The notes under the pieces are model-generated. The model did no database searches and had not been told where the DNA came from. It was given only the letters and a program-made list of their open reading frames with translations. Position numbers and translations under genes: made by a program. From Allobosea sp. 47.2.35 (GTDB taxonomy: Bacteria > Pseudomonadota > Alphaproteobacteria > Rhizobiales > Beijerinckiaceae): 64,000 bases of DNA. Shown here in pieces: positions 27,699 through 35,922 of this stretch. Position 1 is the stretch's first letter, and each line of letters starts with the position of its first letter. The stretch covers positions 1 through 64,000 of the forward strand of contig NZ_JANLGI010000001.1 in the NCBI RefSeq assembly GCF_024655635.1, given 5' to 3'.

Positions 27699-28666
27699 GG
27701 TTGCGCTCTCGGTCGAACTCGATTCGGAGTAAATCCGAGTTTATCTTAAACGTGGGTTCGGCAGGAAGAGATCTAACCGGCGTGGGTTCATATCTGGACT
27801 TAGTGCGGCTGGGGCGCGAAAGGGCCTTGTTTAATTGCTGAAGCGCGGCAGGAATGCTGCGGCTCGAGGCGGGCCCAAAGCCCTTCACTTTCCCGTCCGA
27901 GGGCGGGGTATAGTGGGCATTGCAGCCGTCGCGAAAAACTTATCCCCGCCCTCACACCCCGTGCCTATCCTCACTCCACCTCGTCCCCGAGGGGCAGCCA
28001 TCCGGAGGTATGCCGTTGGCGGGGCGGGGGCGGCGCCTGCGGGTGGGGTTACGACCCACTCCCGGGAGGCTTCGGGGCACCGCCCTGGGGACATTACGAT
28101 CCCTGTGCGAGGAGCTCGCTGGAAGGCATGGCGGCACCGCATCTGCGGGGCCAGGACGCGACAAGGCCGGCAGCGGACCGAAAACGGCTTGGCCCGTTTC
28201 GGGATCATCCGCTGCACGAGACAAAGGAGATCGCGCAAGCGTCTCTGCCGAACTGGCGTCCGGGTCCGCAGGTCAGCGAAACGCCCTGCCGTATAAGCGC
28301 GGCCCGGAGACTAAAGAACGCCGGCAAGCGGAGCGCCACGGGGCGTGCGGATGGTGGCTCAATCCATCCGCGCCGCATCCTGGCTCAATGGAAGCGGCCC
28401 TAACCCTAAGCGCCTCGCGGCGCTCCGCTGCCCCTCAATCGAAGCCGCTGCGTGGAAGCGCGGGCGGGGTTTTGGCGTGCGCGGGAAGCGCGACGCAGAA
28501 CCCCTCTCCCGGATGGGAGAGGGGCAGGGGTGAGGGACTGCCGCTGATCGCCTGAGTGCAGCGTGTGCCGCTGAGCCTTCTGCGGATAGGGCACACCCTC
28601 ATCCGGCGCTCCGCGCCACCTTCTCCCATCCGGGAGAAGGAAAGAGGCGTTGCGGATCGCGTGCCC
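27699..28666. other. Non-coding stretch, structured and perhaps repeated
   Basis: Nearly 1 kb with no convincing gene. The first 130 bp are still AT-leaning and belong to the kinase insertion; a 70-codon minus frame (27676-27888) overlaps the kinase start and is doubtful. From about 27835 the sequence is GC-rich, with many short inverted repeats such as GCGGATGG/CCATCCGC (28347-28371), and ends in two palindromes. All frames give low-complexity Arg/Pro/Ala products. The stretch resembles non-coding multi-copy elements. Confidence 0.45.
28501..28640. repeat. Pair of related short palindromes
   Basis: At 28501-28524 is a perfect 10-bp stem (CCCCTCTCCC) with loop GGAT. At 28619-28640 is a perfect 9-bp stem (CCTTCTCCC) with loop ATCC, the complement of the other loop. 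They are thus two copies of one REP-like element in opposite orientation about 95 bp apart. Confidence 0.75.
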
Positions 28667-28891
28667 TCAATCCCCCGTCATCGTCATTTCGGCGTCGATC
28701 GCCTTCATCTTCGGATTGTTGGCGCAGAAGGCCCTGATCTTTGCCGTGACGGCGGCCGGGTACTCGCTCTTGCGATGGGCGCCGGATTTCAGCCAGTCGG
28801 CGCAGCTCAGCTCCCGGTCGGTGATGCGGGCGGCGGCGGGCGCGGCGAGGAGGAGGCCGGCGAGCGCGGCGAGCAAGGCGAGGCGGGGCAT
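28667..28891 (-). CDS. Small secreted protein with two cysteines
   Basis: 74-residue protein of unknown function. The signal peptide MPRLALLAALAGLLLAAPAAA is followed by a mature part of about 53 residues: ITDRELSCADWLKSG..., then FCANNPKMKAID. The two Cys could form a disulfide. Its size and the SCADWL...Y...FC pattern recall HdeA/HdeB-type periplasmic proteins only loosely. ATG 28891 has AGGA eight bases upstream; a longer start at 28921 would leave a 10-residue hydrophilic tail before the signal. Confidence 0.65.
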   Translation of the reverse strand: MPRLALLAALAGLLLAAPAAARITDRELSCADWLKSGAHRKSEYPAAVTAKIRAFCANNPKMKAIDAEMTMTGD

Positions 28892-29160
28892 GGTCTGGTC
28901 CTGAACGGGCGGCCGCATCACGGCTCAAGCCTCGGGCGCCGCCCCTGCTAGTGCATCGGACCGGAAAGGGGAATCCGTTTTCCGGAAGATTTCGATGCCA
29001 CAGCAAAAGCCGGCATTTCGTGATAGGCAGCGCCATAATCCGCTGCAGCTTTTACGGCGAACAGAGTTCGCCTCCAAAGCTACAGCTTTCTATTGTGACG
29101 CAATTCCGGACGCAAAACCGCTTCGCAGTTTTGCTGGAATGGCTTGGAGGTGACGACATC

Positions 29161-29421
29161 ATGGCCCGCAAGACCCCCGAACAGCTCGCCCAGGAATTCG
29201 AGGGCCGCAAGGCCAAGGGGCTGGCCAAGGGCGGGGCGGCGTTCTGGCCGAACATCATCGCCAATGCCGTGCTGAAGCTCACCCAGCAGCGGGCCGAGAT
29301 CACGCCGGAGACGCTGATCGAAATGATCGAGCGCGAGGCGCCGACGCTGGAGGTCAACGTCAGGTCCGGCGCGGCAGAGGCCGTCGCGCGCCTCAAGCAG
29401 GCCATCGCCAAAGGTTCGTGA
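29161..29421 (+). CDS. Hypothetical small protein
   Basis: 86-residue soluble protein, helical, beginning MARKTPEQLAQEFEGRKAKGLAKGG and ending in an Ala-rich helix. No known domain seen. ATG 29161 is preceded by GGAGGTGA, an excellent ribosome site, which supports expression. It converges on the mutarotase gene 10 bp away. The region 28892-29160 in front of it shows no other gene. Confidence 0.6.
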   Translation: MARKTPEQLAQEFEGRKAKGLAKGGAAFWPNIIANAVLKLTQQRAEITPETLIEMIEREAPTLEVNVRSGAAEAVARLKQAIAKGS

Positions 29422-29430
29422 AGGAGCGCT

Positions 29431-29886
29431 TCAGCCCGGCTCGCGGGCGATGACGCCCTTGCGCAGCAGGAAGCAGCCATAGGGCCGGGGATCGCCGACC
29501 TGCACGACGGCAAAGGCCCGCCGCGCCTGATCGTAGAAGGCGAAGCGCTCGATGCCGGCGAGCGGCGCAGCGCGGCCGATCGCCCTATCGATCTCGGCCT
29601 GCACGGCGCGCTGCACCTCAGGGATCGCGGCGGCATCGCCGACGACTTCCATGCGCCTGACAGGCTCGGGCTCGAAATCGTCGATCGGCAGCACTGAGAG
29701 GATGGCGCGGGCGGCGCGCTGCATCGTCAGGCCGGGCAGGCGGATCAGGCGCCCGCTCGTGGTGGCGCTGGCGATGGTCTGCGCCGGGTGGTTGGCATCG
29801 ACCAGCGCGAGGTCGTCGCCATGGCCCATCGCGGCGAGCACCCAGAGCAGGTCGGCGGAGAGGACGGGGTCGAGGTTTTTCAGCAT
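29431..29886 (-). CDS. RbsD/FucU-family sugar mutarotase
   Basis: 151-residue cytoplasmic protein of the RbsD/FucU family, which interconverts anomers of ribose or fucose. It begins MLKNLDPVLSADLLWVLAAMGHGDDLALVDANHPA, with the family GHGD(D) motif and catalytic-site His, and has FxxDxP-like loops. The substrate is probably L-fucose or a related deoxy sugar because the upstream gene is a fuconolactonase-like hydrolase. It overlaps that gene by 7 bp, so translation is coupled. The ABC importer lies divergently beyond. Confidence 0.85.
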   Translation of the reverse strand: MLKNLDPVLSADLLWVLAAMGHGDDLALVDANHPAQTIASATTSGRLIRLPGLTMQRAARAILSVLPIDDFEPEPVRRMEVVGDAAAIPEVQRAVQAEIDRAIGRAAPLAGIERFAFYDQARRAFAVVQVGDPRPYGCFLLRKGVIAREPG

Positions 29887-30740
29887 GACGGGCGGCGGCC
29901 CCTCTTCGTCAGGTAGATGCGGGCGGCGTTGCCGCCGAAGATTGCGGCGCGCTCGGAGGCGTTGAGCGTTGCTGTCAGGCGCTCGGCGGCGGCGAGCCAC
30001 TGGTCGTAACTGGAGGCTAGCGTCGCGACCGGCCAGTCGCTGCCCCAGAGCAGGCGCTCCGGTCCGAAACAGGCGAGGAGCTGGGCTATCGCCGGCGCCA
30101 GTGTCGCCTCGCGCCAGCCGGGCCCGGCTTCGGTGACGAGGCCGGAGAGCTTGCAAGTGGTGTTCGGCCGCGCGGCCAGCGCCGCGATGCCGCCGCGCCA
30201 GGCGGAGAGGTCGGCGCCGGTCAGGTCGGGCTTGGCGCCGTGGTCGATGACGACGGGCAGTTCCGTCTCGCGCTCCAGCAGCTTGAGGAGGGCGGGGATC
30301 TGCGGCGGCTTCACCAGCGCGTCGAAGACGAGGCCATGTTGCTTGAGCGCTTCGAAGGCGGGGGCGAGGACGGGTTTCGCGAGCCAGCCGGGATCGGGGA
30401 TGTCCTGCGCCATGGGGCGCAAGCCCACGAGCAGCGGATCGGCGGCAAGCGCTGCGATGCGGGCAGGGGCGTCCGGCGCTTCGAAATCCGCCCAGCCGAC
30501 GACGCCGGCGACGAAGGGCGTGGCAGCGGCGATGGCGAGCAGGTGATGCGTCTCGGCCTCGGTCGCGGCGGCCTGGACGAGGATGGTCGAGGCGATGTCG
30601 TGCTGCGCGAGATGCGGGGCGAGATCGGTGGGCTGGAAATCGCGGTAGATCGGCTTCAGCACCGGCGTCAGCCAGCCATAGTCGCCGCGGGAGAGCCGCC
30701 AGAAATGCTGGTGGGAATCGATGCGGGGCGGGCTCGTCAC
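29880..30740 (-). CDS. Amidohydrolase-2 family sugar lactonase
   Basis: 286-residue TIM-barrel metal-dependent hydrolase (amidohydrolase 2 family), similar to L-fucono-1,5-lactonase. The N-terminal RIDSHQHFWRLSRGDYGWL carries the metal-site H-x-H and the C-terminal region has LLWGSDWP. A GTG at 30740 (VTSPPRIDSHQHFW) preceded by GAGAG is preferred; an ATG at 30800 would add 20 Pro-rich residues. It overlaps the mutarotase gene and both share the divergent regulatory region with the ABC importer. Confidence 0.85.
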   Translation of the reverse strand: MTSPPRIDSHQHFWRLSRGDYGWLTPVLKPIYRDFQPTDLAPHLAQHDIASTILVQAAATEAETHHLLAIAAATPFVAGVVGWADFEAPDAPARIAALAADPLLVGLRPMAQDIPDPGWLAKPVLAPAFEALKQHGLVFDALVKPPQIPALLKLLERETELPVVIDHGAKPDLTGADLSAWRGGIAALAARPNTTCKLSGLVTEAGPGWREATLAPAIAQLLACFGPERLLWGSDWPVATLASSYDQWLAAAERLTATLNASERAAIFGGNAARIYLTKRGRRPSC

Positions 30741-30802
30741 GGGCGGCTCTCGCAGGGGATCCGGCGGCGGGGAGGGATGGTGCGGCGATACTATGTGCAC
30801 GC

Positions 30803-30813
30803 CAACATGTTAG
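30803..30813. promoter_or_regulatory. Candidate operator of the GntR regulator, copy 1
   Basis: The palindrome CAACATGTTAG lies in the 200-bp divergent region between the lactonase gene and the ABC substrate-binding gene. A nearly identical site (TAACATGTCAG) lies before the DapA-family gene. Both genes belong to one catabolic cluster that encodes a GntR regulator, so a shared operator is inferred. Confidence 0.45.
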
Positions 30814-30942
30814 CTTGCAACCGGGCCGAAAGGAGATTAGCGTCCAGCCCGATCACGGATGCGGGAGGCGGTCGTCGCCTCATGTTCCGCGCGCCATCAA
30901 AGGCCTGAAACGGGCCGTGTTCAAGTCCTGGGGAGGACGCCG

Positions 30943-32280
30943 ATGACCGATAGCATTCTCAAGCCGACGCGCCGTGTCCTGCTGGCCGGCGGGGCCGCCG
31001 CGATCGCGTCGCCCTTCGTGCTGCGCAAGGCGCAGGCGCAAGGCGCGTTCGACTGGAAGAAATTCTCCGGCCAGTCGATCGACGTGCTGCTGGTGAAGAA
31101 CCCGCGCTCCGACCTGATGCAGGCGGCGGAGAAGGAGTTCACCGAGCTCACCGGCATCAAGGTCTCGGCCGAGCAGGTGCCGGAGCAGCAGCAGCGCCAG
31201 AAGGCGGTGATCGAGTTCGCCTCGGGCAAGCCGAGCTTCGATGTCAGCGGCATCTCGCTGCATGTGCAGAAGCGGATGGCGGCCAAGGGCAAATGGTTCG
31301 AGAACCTCGAGCCCTTCATCAAGAACCCGTCGCTGACGTCGCCGGATTTCGACTTCGCCGATTTCGGCGCGGGCCCGGTCGCCTATGCGCGGCAGGCCGA
31401 CGGGTCGCTCGATACGATTCCGTTCTTCGTCGATTACTGGATGGTCTACTACAACAAGGAGCTCTTCGACGCGAAGGGCGTGGCCTATCCGAAGACGATG
31501 GACGAGATGTTCACCGTCGCGCAGAAGCTGCACGATCCCGCGAAGGGCGTCGCCGGCTTTGTCTCGCGCGGGTTGAAGAACGCGAACGTCCCGGTCTGGA
31601 CCTCGCTGATGCTCGGGCAGGGCATGGAGACGACCTCGACGGACGGCAAGCTGCAGACCGATACGCCGGAGGCGATCTGGGCGGCCGATCTCTATCGCAA
31701 GCTCAACAAGGAGACAGGGCCGGTCGGCCAGGTCGGCTTCAACTGGAACGAATGCCAGACCACCTTCATGCAGGGGCGGGCCGCGATGTGGCTCGACGGC
31801 ATCGGCTTCGCCACGCCGCTGGAGGACCCGACCAAGTCGCGCATCGTCGGCAAGGTCGGCTATGGCGTGACGCCGCCGGGGCCAAAGGCGCATCATGCCG
31901 GCATGTTCGCCGACGGCATGGGCATCTCGCGCGGCTCCTCCAAGAAGGAAGCGGCCTGGCTCTATCTGCAGTTCATGACCAACAAGAAGAACCAGATCGC
32001 CATGCTCAAGGCGGGCGCGGGTGCGCCCGGCCGCTCCTCGGCCTATCTCGATACCGAGACGATCGCGCAGTCGAAGTTCGGCAAGCAGTATTTCGACTGC
32101 CTGCTGGCCTCGGCCAAGGTCGCGCGGGCCGGGTTGCCGCAGATCGTGCCGGTGACCGAGTTCCGCGACGTGTTCGGGGTGGCGCTGACCAATGCGATCG
32201 GCGGGGCCGATGTCGCCGCCGAGCTGAAGAAGGCGACCGAGACCTTCGCGCCGGTGCTCGCCAAGAGCGAGCAGGGCTGA
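30943..32280 (+). CDS. ABC sugar transporter substrate-binding protein
   Basis: Periplasmic family 1 solute-binding protein (UgpB/MalE type), 445 residues. The N-terminus has a twin-arginine signal, TRRVLLAGGAAAIASPFVLRKAQAQ, unusual for sugar-binding proteins but common in this group. The mature part has FTELTGIKVSAEQVPEQQQRQK, DGSLDTIPFFVDYWMVYYNKELFDAKG and WLDGIGF. ATG 30943 with GGGGAGG fits best; an upstream ATG in frame would precede the operator side. It is followed by a palindromic repeat and two permease genes. Confidence 0.93.
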   Translation: MTDSILKPTRRVLLAGGAAAIASPFVLRKAQAQGAFDWKKFSGQSIDVLLVKNPRSDLMQAAEKEFTELTGIKVSAEQVPEQQQRQKAVIEFASGKPSFDVSGISLHVQKRMAAKGKWFENLEPFIKNPSLTSPDFDFADFGAGPVAYARQADGSLDTIPFFVDYWMVYYNKELFDAKGVAYPKTMDEMFTVAQKLHDPAKGVAGFVSRGLKNANVPVWTSLMLGQGMETTSTDGKLQTDTPEAIWAADLYRKLNKETGPVGQVGFNWNECQTTFMQGRAAMWLDGIGFATPLEDPTKSRIVGKVGYGVTPPGPKAHHAGMFADGMGISRGSSKKEAAWLYLQFMTNKKNQIAMLKAGAGAPGRSSAYLDTETIAQSKFGKQYFDCLLASAKVARAGLPQIVPVTEFRDVFGVALTNAIGGADVAAELKKATETFAPVLAKSEQG

Positions 32281-32300
32281 AGACAACTCAAAGCAGGAAG

Positions 32301-32391
32301 CGTCATGGTCGAGCTTGTCCCGACCATCCATGTCTTTCGGATCGCCGAGGTGCTCAAGACGTGGATGCTCGCCACGAGGGCGAGCATGACG
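32301..32391. repeat. Dispersed palindromic element, copy 1, between binding-protein and permease genes
   Basis: 91-bp element starting CGTCATGGTCG and ending GCGAGCATGACG, with internal inverted arms (ATCCATGTCTT and AAGACGTGGAT). A second copy with a handful of changes is at 36941-37032. It sits between the sugar-binding-protein gene and its permease. Confidence 0.85.
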
Positions 32392-32416
32392 ATTGGTTCC
32401 CAGTGAAGCAGACCGC

Positions 32417-33346
32417 ATGACCAGCACGTCCCTGCCAGCCGATCTCGCCAGCACGGCGCCTGCAGGCGCCGCCTCGGCTTCGGCGGATTTCACGCCGCGC
32501 TACTGGCTGTTCTCGCTCCCGGCGGTGCTGGTCATCGGGGCGGTGATCGTCTTCCCCTGGCTGTTCACGCTCTACATGTCCGGACAGGATTGGAAGATTG
32601 GCGGCGGGGTGGAGTTCGTCGGCCTCGGCAATTTCGTCGAGCTGATGAAGGACCAGCGCTTCATCGAGTCGATGGGGCATACGGCCTATTTCACCATTCT
32701 TGCAGTGGTGCTCCCCATTGTGTTCGGCACGGCGGCGGCGCTGGTGTTCCATCGCGAGTTTCCGTTCCGGGGCCTGCTGCGCACGATCTTCGTCATGCCG
32801 ATGATGGCGACGCCGGTCGCGGTGGCGCTGGTCTGGACGATGATGTTCCACCCGCAGCTCGGCGTGCTGAACTACCTGCTGTCGCTGTTCGGCATCGGGC
32901 CCTCGGGCTGGGTCTACGAGCCATCGACCGTGATCCCGACATTGGTTCTGGTCGAGGTCTGGCACTGGACGCCGCTGGTCATGCTGATCGTGCTCGGCGG
33001 TCTCGCCGGCTTGCCGCGAGAACCCTACGAGTCCGCGCTGATCGACGGCGCCAATGACTGGCACATGTTCCGGCACATCACGCTGCCGCTGGTCTGGCCC
33101 TTCATCATGGTGGCGATCGTGATCCGCACCATCGATGCGCTGAAGGCCTTCGACACGATCTTCGTGATCACGCAGGGCGGGCCGGGCACGGCGTCGGAGA
33201 CGCTGAACATCTTCCTCTATCTGCAGGCCTTCCAGTTCTACAAGATCGGCTATGCCTCGGCCGTCGTGGTGATCTTCTTCGTGATCATCATCATGCTCTC
33301 GCTGCTGCTGCTCTATGCCCGGCAGAAGTCGAAGTGGAACGCGTGA
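32417..33346 (+). CDS. ABC sugar permease, MalF type
   Basis: 309-residue inner-membrane subunit, about six helices, with the EAA-loop signature (EPYESALIDGANDWHMFRHITLPLVWP). The N-terminus is a hydrophilic Ala-rich tail of about 25 residues. It pairs with the next gene, whose ATG overlaps its stop codon (TGATG). No ATP-binding subunit gene is in the cluster, so the ATPase must be encoded elsewhere. ATG 32417 has only a weak ribosome site; a start at 32393 would add eight residues. Confidence 0.92.
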   Translation: MTSTSLPADLASTAPAGAASASADFTPRYWLFSLPAVLVIGAVIVFPWLFTLYMSGQDWKIGGGVEFVGLGNFVELMKDQRFIESMGHTAYFTILAVVLPIVFGTAAALVFHREFPFRGLLRTIFVMPMMATPVAVALVWTMMFHPQLGVLNYLLSLFGIGPSGWVYEPSTVIPTLVLVEVWHWTPLVMLIVLGGLAGLPREPYESALIDGANDWHMFRHITLPLVWPFIMVAIVIRTIDALKAFDTIFVITQGGPGTASETLNIFLYLQAFQFYKIGYASAVVVIFFVIIIMLSLLLLYARQKSKWNA

Positions 33347-34164
33347 TGAACCGCACGCTCAAGAAACTCGGCTTCTGGGCCTCGGTCTTCGTGATGGTCT
33401 CGCCGGCCGTGCTGGTCTTCCTCTGGATGATCTCGCTGTCGCTCAAGAACGAGCTCGACAACACCGCCTTCCCGCCGGTCTTCATCCCGAACCCGCCGAC
33501 GCTGAAGAACTATGTCGACGTCTTCGCGCAGAACAATTTCGGGCTCTATCTCTGGAACTCGATCCTGGTCACGGGCGGGGCGGTGCTGCTCGGGCTGATC
33601 GTCGGCGTGCCCGCCGGCTACGGCATCGCGCGCGGCAAGGCGCATAAATTCGCGGTGCTGATCCTGGTCGCGCGGATGACGCCGGCCCTGTCCTACCTGA
33701 TCCCGCTCTTCCTGCTGTTCCAGATCACGGGACTGGTGGGCTCGATTACGGCGCTGGTCATCACCCATCTCGTCATCACCATCCCGATCATCGTCTGGAT
33801 CATGATCGGGTATTTCGAGAACGTGCCGATGGAGCTGGAGGATGCCTCGCGCATCGACGGCGCCACGACCTGGCAGGCCTTCCGCCATGTCGCGCTGCCG
33901 CTGGCCAAGCCCGGCATCGTCGTCGGCGGCATTCTCGCCTTCATCTTCTCCTGGAACAATTTCATCTTCTCGGTGGTGCTCGGCGGCAAGGCGAGCCGGA
34001 CGCTGCCCTCGGCCGTCTACAACTCTCTGACCTTCGAGCAGATCTCCTGGGGGCCGCTGGCAGCGGCGGCGCTTCTGGTGACGCTGCCCGTGCTCCTCGT
34101 CACCGTCATCGCCCAGCGCCAGATCGTCGCCGGCCTCTCCGCCGGAGGCCTCAAGGACGGCTAG
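33346..34164 (+). CDS. ABC sugar permease, MalG type
   Basis: 272-residue partner permease with about six helices and the EAA motif (MELEDASRIDGATTWQAFRHVALPLAKPG). The ATG at 33346 shares bases with the stop codon of the preceding gene, so the two are translationally coupled. The protein ends RQIVAGLSAGGLKDG, typical of MalG homologues. It belongs to a carbohydrate importer of the CUT1 class. Substrate is inferred from the surrounding mutarotase, lactonase and aldolase. Confidence 0.93.
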   Translation: MNRTLKKLGFWASVFVMVSPAVLVFLWMISLSLKNELDNTAFPPVFIPNPPTLKNYVDVFAQNNFGLYLWNSILVTGGAVLLGLIVGVPAGYGIARGKAHKFAVLILVARMTPALSYLIPLFLLFQITGLVGSITALVITHLVITIPIIVWIMIGYFENVPMELEDASRIDGATTWQAFRHVALPLAKPGIVVGGILAFIFSWNNFIFSVVLGGKASRTLPSAVYNSLTFEQISWGPLAAAALLVTLPVLLVTVIAQRQIVAGLSAGGLKDG

Positions 34165-34207
34165 CACAAGCCTTCCGGAACCGCTTGCGGGTGGTTCTGT
34201 CTTCATA

Positions 34208-34219
34208 CTAACATGTCAG
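34208..34219. promoter_or_regulatory. Candidate operator of the GntR regulator, copy 2
   Basis: CTAACATGTCAG in the 83-bp gap before the DapA-family gene, nearly the same as the site at 30803-30813. The common core is YAACATGTYAG. Position between importer and aldolase-gntR suggests autoregulation. Confidence 0.45.
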
Positions 34220-34247
34220 TCAACGTTCAGCCCTGAAAGCTCACCCC

Positions 34248-35144
34248 ATGGCCTCCGACAAGACCCGCTTCGGCCTTTCCTGCGCGATCACCACCCCGAT
34301 GCGGGAGGGCGGGGGGATCGACTTGCCGCGCCTCGTCCATCACGCTCGACATGTGCTGGCCGAGGGCTGCGATTCCGTCACGCTGTTCGGCACGACGGGC
34401 GAGGGCGCGGCGCTCGGCCTGCCTGCGCGGACCGCGATGATGGGTGCGCTGATCGGGGCGGGGATCGATCCGGCCAAGCAGATCTATGCCGGCATCGCGG
34501 CGGCCTCGATGCATGAGGCGGTGGAGCAGGCACAGCTCGCGCTCGATGCCGGGGCGAAGGGCTTGCTGGTCGCGCCGCCCTTCTACTTCAAGGGCGTCAG
34601 CGACGAGGGACTCTATGTCTGGTTCTCGCAGTTCTTCGAGAAGCTCGGCGCCTCGGCTCGCAATGTCGTGCTCTATCACATCCCTTCGGTGACCGCGGTC
34701 GATATCAGCGTCGGTCTCGTGCAGCGGCTCAAGACCGCATTCCCCGGCCTCGTCATCGGCGTGAAGGATTCCTCCGGCAGCTACGCCAATACCGAGGCGC
34801 TGCTGAAAGCGCATGGCGAACTCGCCATCCTCGTCGGCGACGAGCGCCAGCTCGCCAAGGCGGTGCGCAACGGTGCCGAGGGCACGATCTGCGGACTTGC
34901 CAATCTCGTGCCTGGGCTGCTGCGCCCGATGGTCTACGAGGGTAAGGACAGCCCGGTGGTGAACGCGCTGGTCGACGAGATCTGCTCGCATCCGGTGCTG
35001 GCGGCAGTGAAGGCGCTGGTCGGCCATGTTCATGGCGATGATGGCTATGGCGCGATGCGCCCGCCGCTAGAGGCGCTGGACGCTGCCACCCGCAAGCGGC
35101 TCTTCGCCGCCTTCGATTCGATCAGGCAGGCCAAGGCTGCCTGA
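34248..35144 (+). CDS. DapA-family aldolase (dihydrodipicolinate synthase family)
   Basis: 298-residue class I aldolase with the Schiff-base Lys173 (IGVKDSSG), Tyr143 (LYHIPS) and the pyruvate-binding GTTGEG loop (48-53). In this family many members cleave 2-keto-3-deoxy sugar acids rather than make dihydrodipicolinate. The neighbourhood (mutarotase, lactonase, importer, GntR) favours a sugar-acid aldolase. The gene is five bases from the GntR gene and its promoter has a putative operator. Confidence 0.88.
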   Translation: MASDKTRFGLSCAITTPMREGGGIDLPRLVHHARHVLAEGCDSVTLFGTTGEGAALGLPARTAMMGALIGAGIDPAKQIYAGIAAASMHEAVEQAQLALDAGAKGLLVAPPFYFKGVSDEGLYVWFSQFFEKLGASARNVVLYHIPSVTAVDISVGLVQRLKTAFPGLVIGVKDSSGSYANTEALLKAHGELAILVGDERQLAKAVRNGAEGTICGLANLVPGLLRPMVYEGKDSPVVNALVDEICSHPVLAAVKALVGHVHGDDGYGAMRPPLEALDAATRKRLFAAFDSIRQAKAA

Positions 35145-35166
35145 CGGGATGCCGCAAGGAGGGATC

Positions 35167-35844
35167 GTGACCGAGTCGGAGCAGGAACCGCGCGAGGGCG
35201 AAACGCTGAAGCTGAGGGAGCGCGCCTATGCCTCCTTCACCGAGCGATTGCTGGCGCGCGAGATCAAGCCCGGCCAGTTCGTGACCCAGCGCGAGCTCGT
35301 CGCGATGACCGGCTTTCCGCTCGGCGCCATCCGCGAGCTGGTGCCGCGACTGGAAGCGGAGGGGCTGATCAAGACCGTGCCGCAGCGCGGCATGCAGGTC
35401 GCCCATGTCGACCTCAACCTGATCCGCAACGCCTTCCAGTTCCGGCTTTTCCTCGAGAAGGAAGCGACGGCGCTCTATGCCCAGAACGCCACCGACGACG
35501 AGATCGCCGAGCAGCGCGCCCGCCACGAGGCGATCATTGCGCGGGCCGAGGCCGGCGGCGACGAGCGCCTGATCGAGGATGCCGAGGATGTCGATCGATT
35601 GATGCACGAGGCGATCATCGACCATCTCGACAACGACATCGTCAGCCAGGCCTTCCGCGTGACCTGGCTGAAGATCCGGCTGATCCGCCAATACGAGACG
35701 CGCATCCAGAACCACATCCTCGTGCCGGTGATGCAGGACCATCTCAAGATCATCGCCGCGATCGAGAGCCGCGACCCGGAGCGCGCCGCGGACGAGATGA
35801 GCATCCATATCGGAAACGCCCGCACCCGGGCGATGCAGTACTGA
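35167..35844 (+). CDS. GntR-family (FCD) transcriptional regulator
   Basis: 225 residues: an N-terminal winged helix (about 15-75, FVTQRELVAMTGFPLGAIRELVPRLEAEGLI) and a C-terminal FCD ligand domain (about 85-220) with His and Asp residues in HEAIIARAEAGGDE and MHEAIIDHLDND. GTG 35167 is chosen for the AAGGAGG four bases before it; an ATG at 35149 lacks such a site. FCD regulators of this type often sense sugar acids. It probably controls the divergent lactonase/importer and its own unit. Confidence 0.9.
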   Translation: MTESEQEPREGETLKLRERAYASFTERLLAREIKPGQFVTQRELVAMTGFPLGAIRELVPRLEAEGLIKTVPQRGMQVAHVDLNLIRNAFQFRLFLEKEATALYAQNATDDEIAEQRARHEAIIARAEAGGDERLIEDAEDVDRLMHEAIIDHLDNDIVSQAFRVTWLKIRLIRQYETRIQNHILVPVMQDHLKIIAAIESRDPERAADEMSIHIGNARTRAMQY

Positions 35845-35922
35845 CGACCGAGGACGACGACGCAGGACGCAACACATCATGACGACGAGCCGGAAAACCG
35901 GCCGCACGGGAGGGAAACGACG

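Noticed and set aside
27676-27888. 70-codon minus-strand frame overlapping the kinase start
   Set aside because: It straddles the boundary of the AT-rich insertion and has no recognised features, so it is probably chance.
27835-28640. Possible CRISPR array or mobile element
   Set aside because: The repeats are few, palindromic and unevenly spaced; no spacers, cas genes or transposase are visible.
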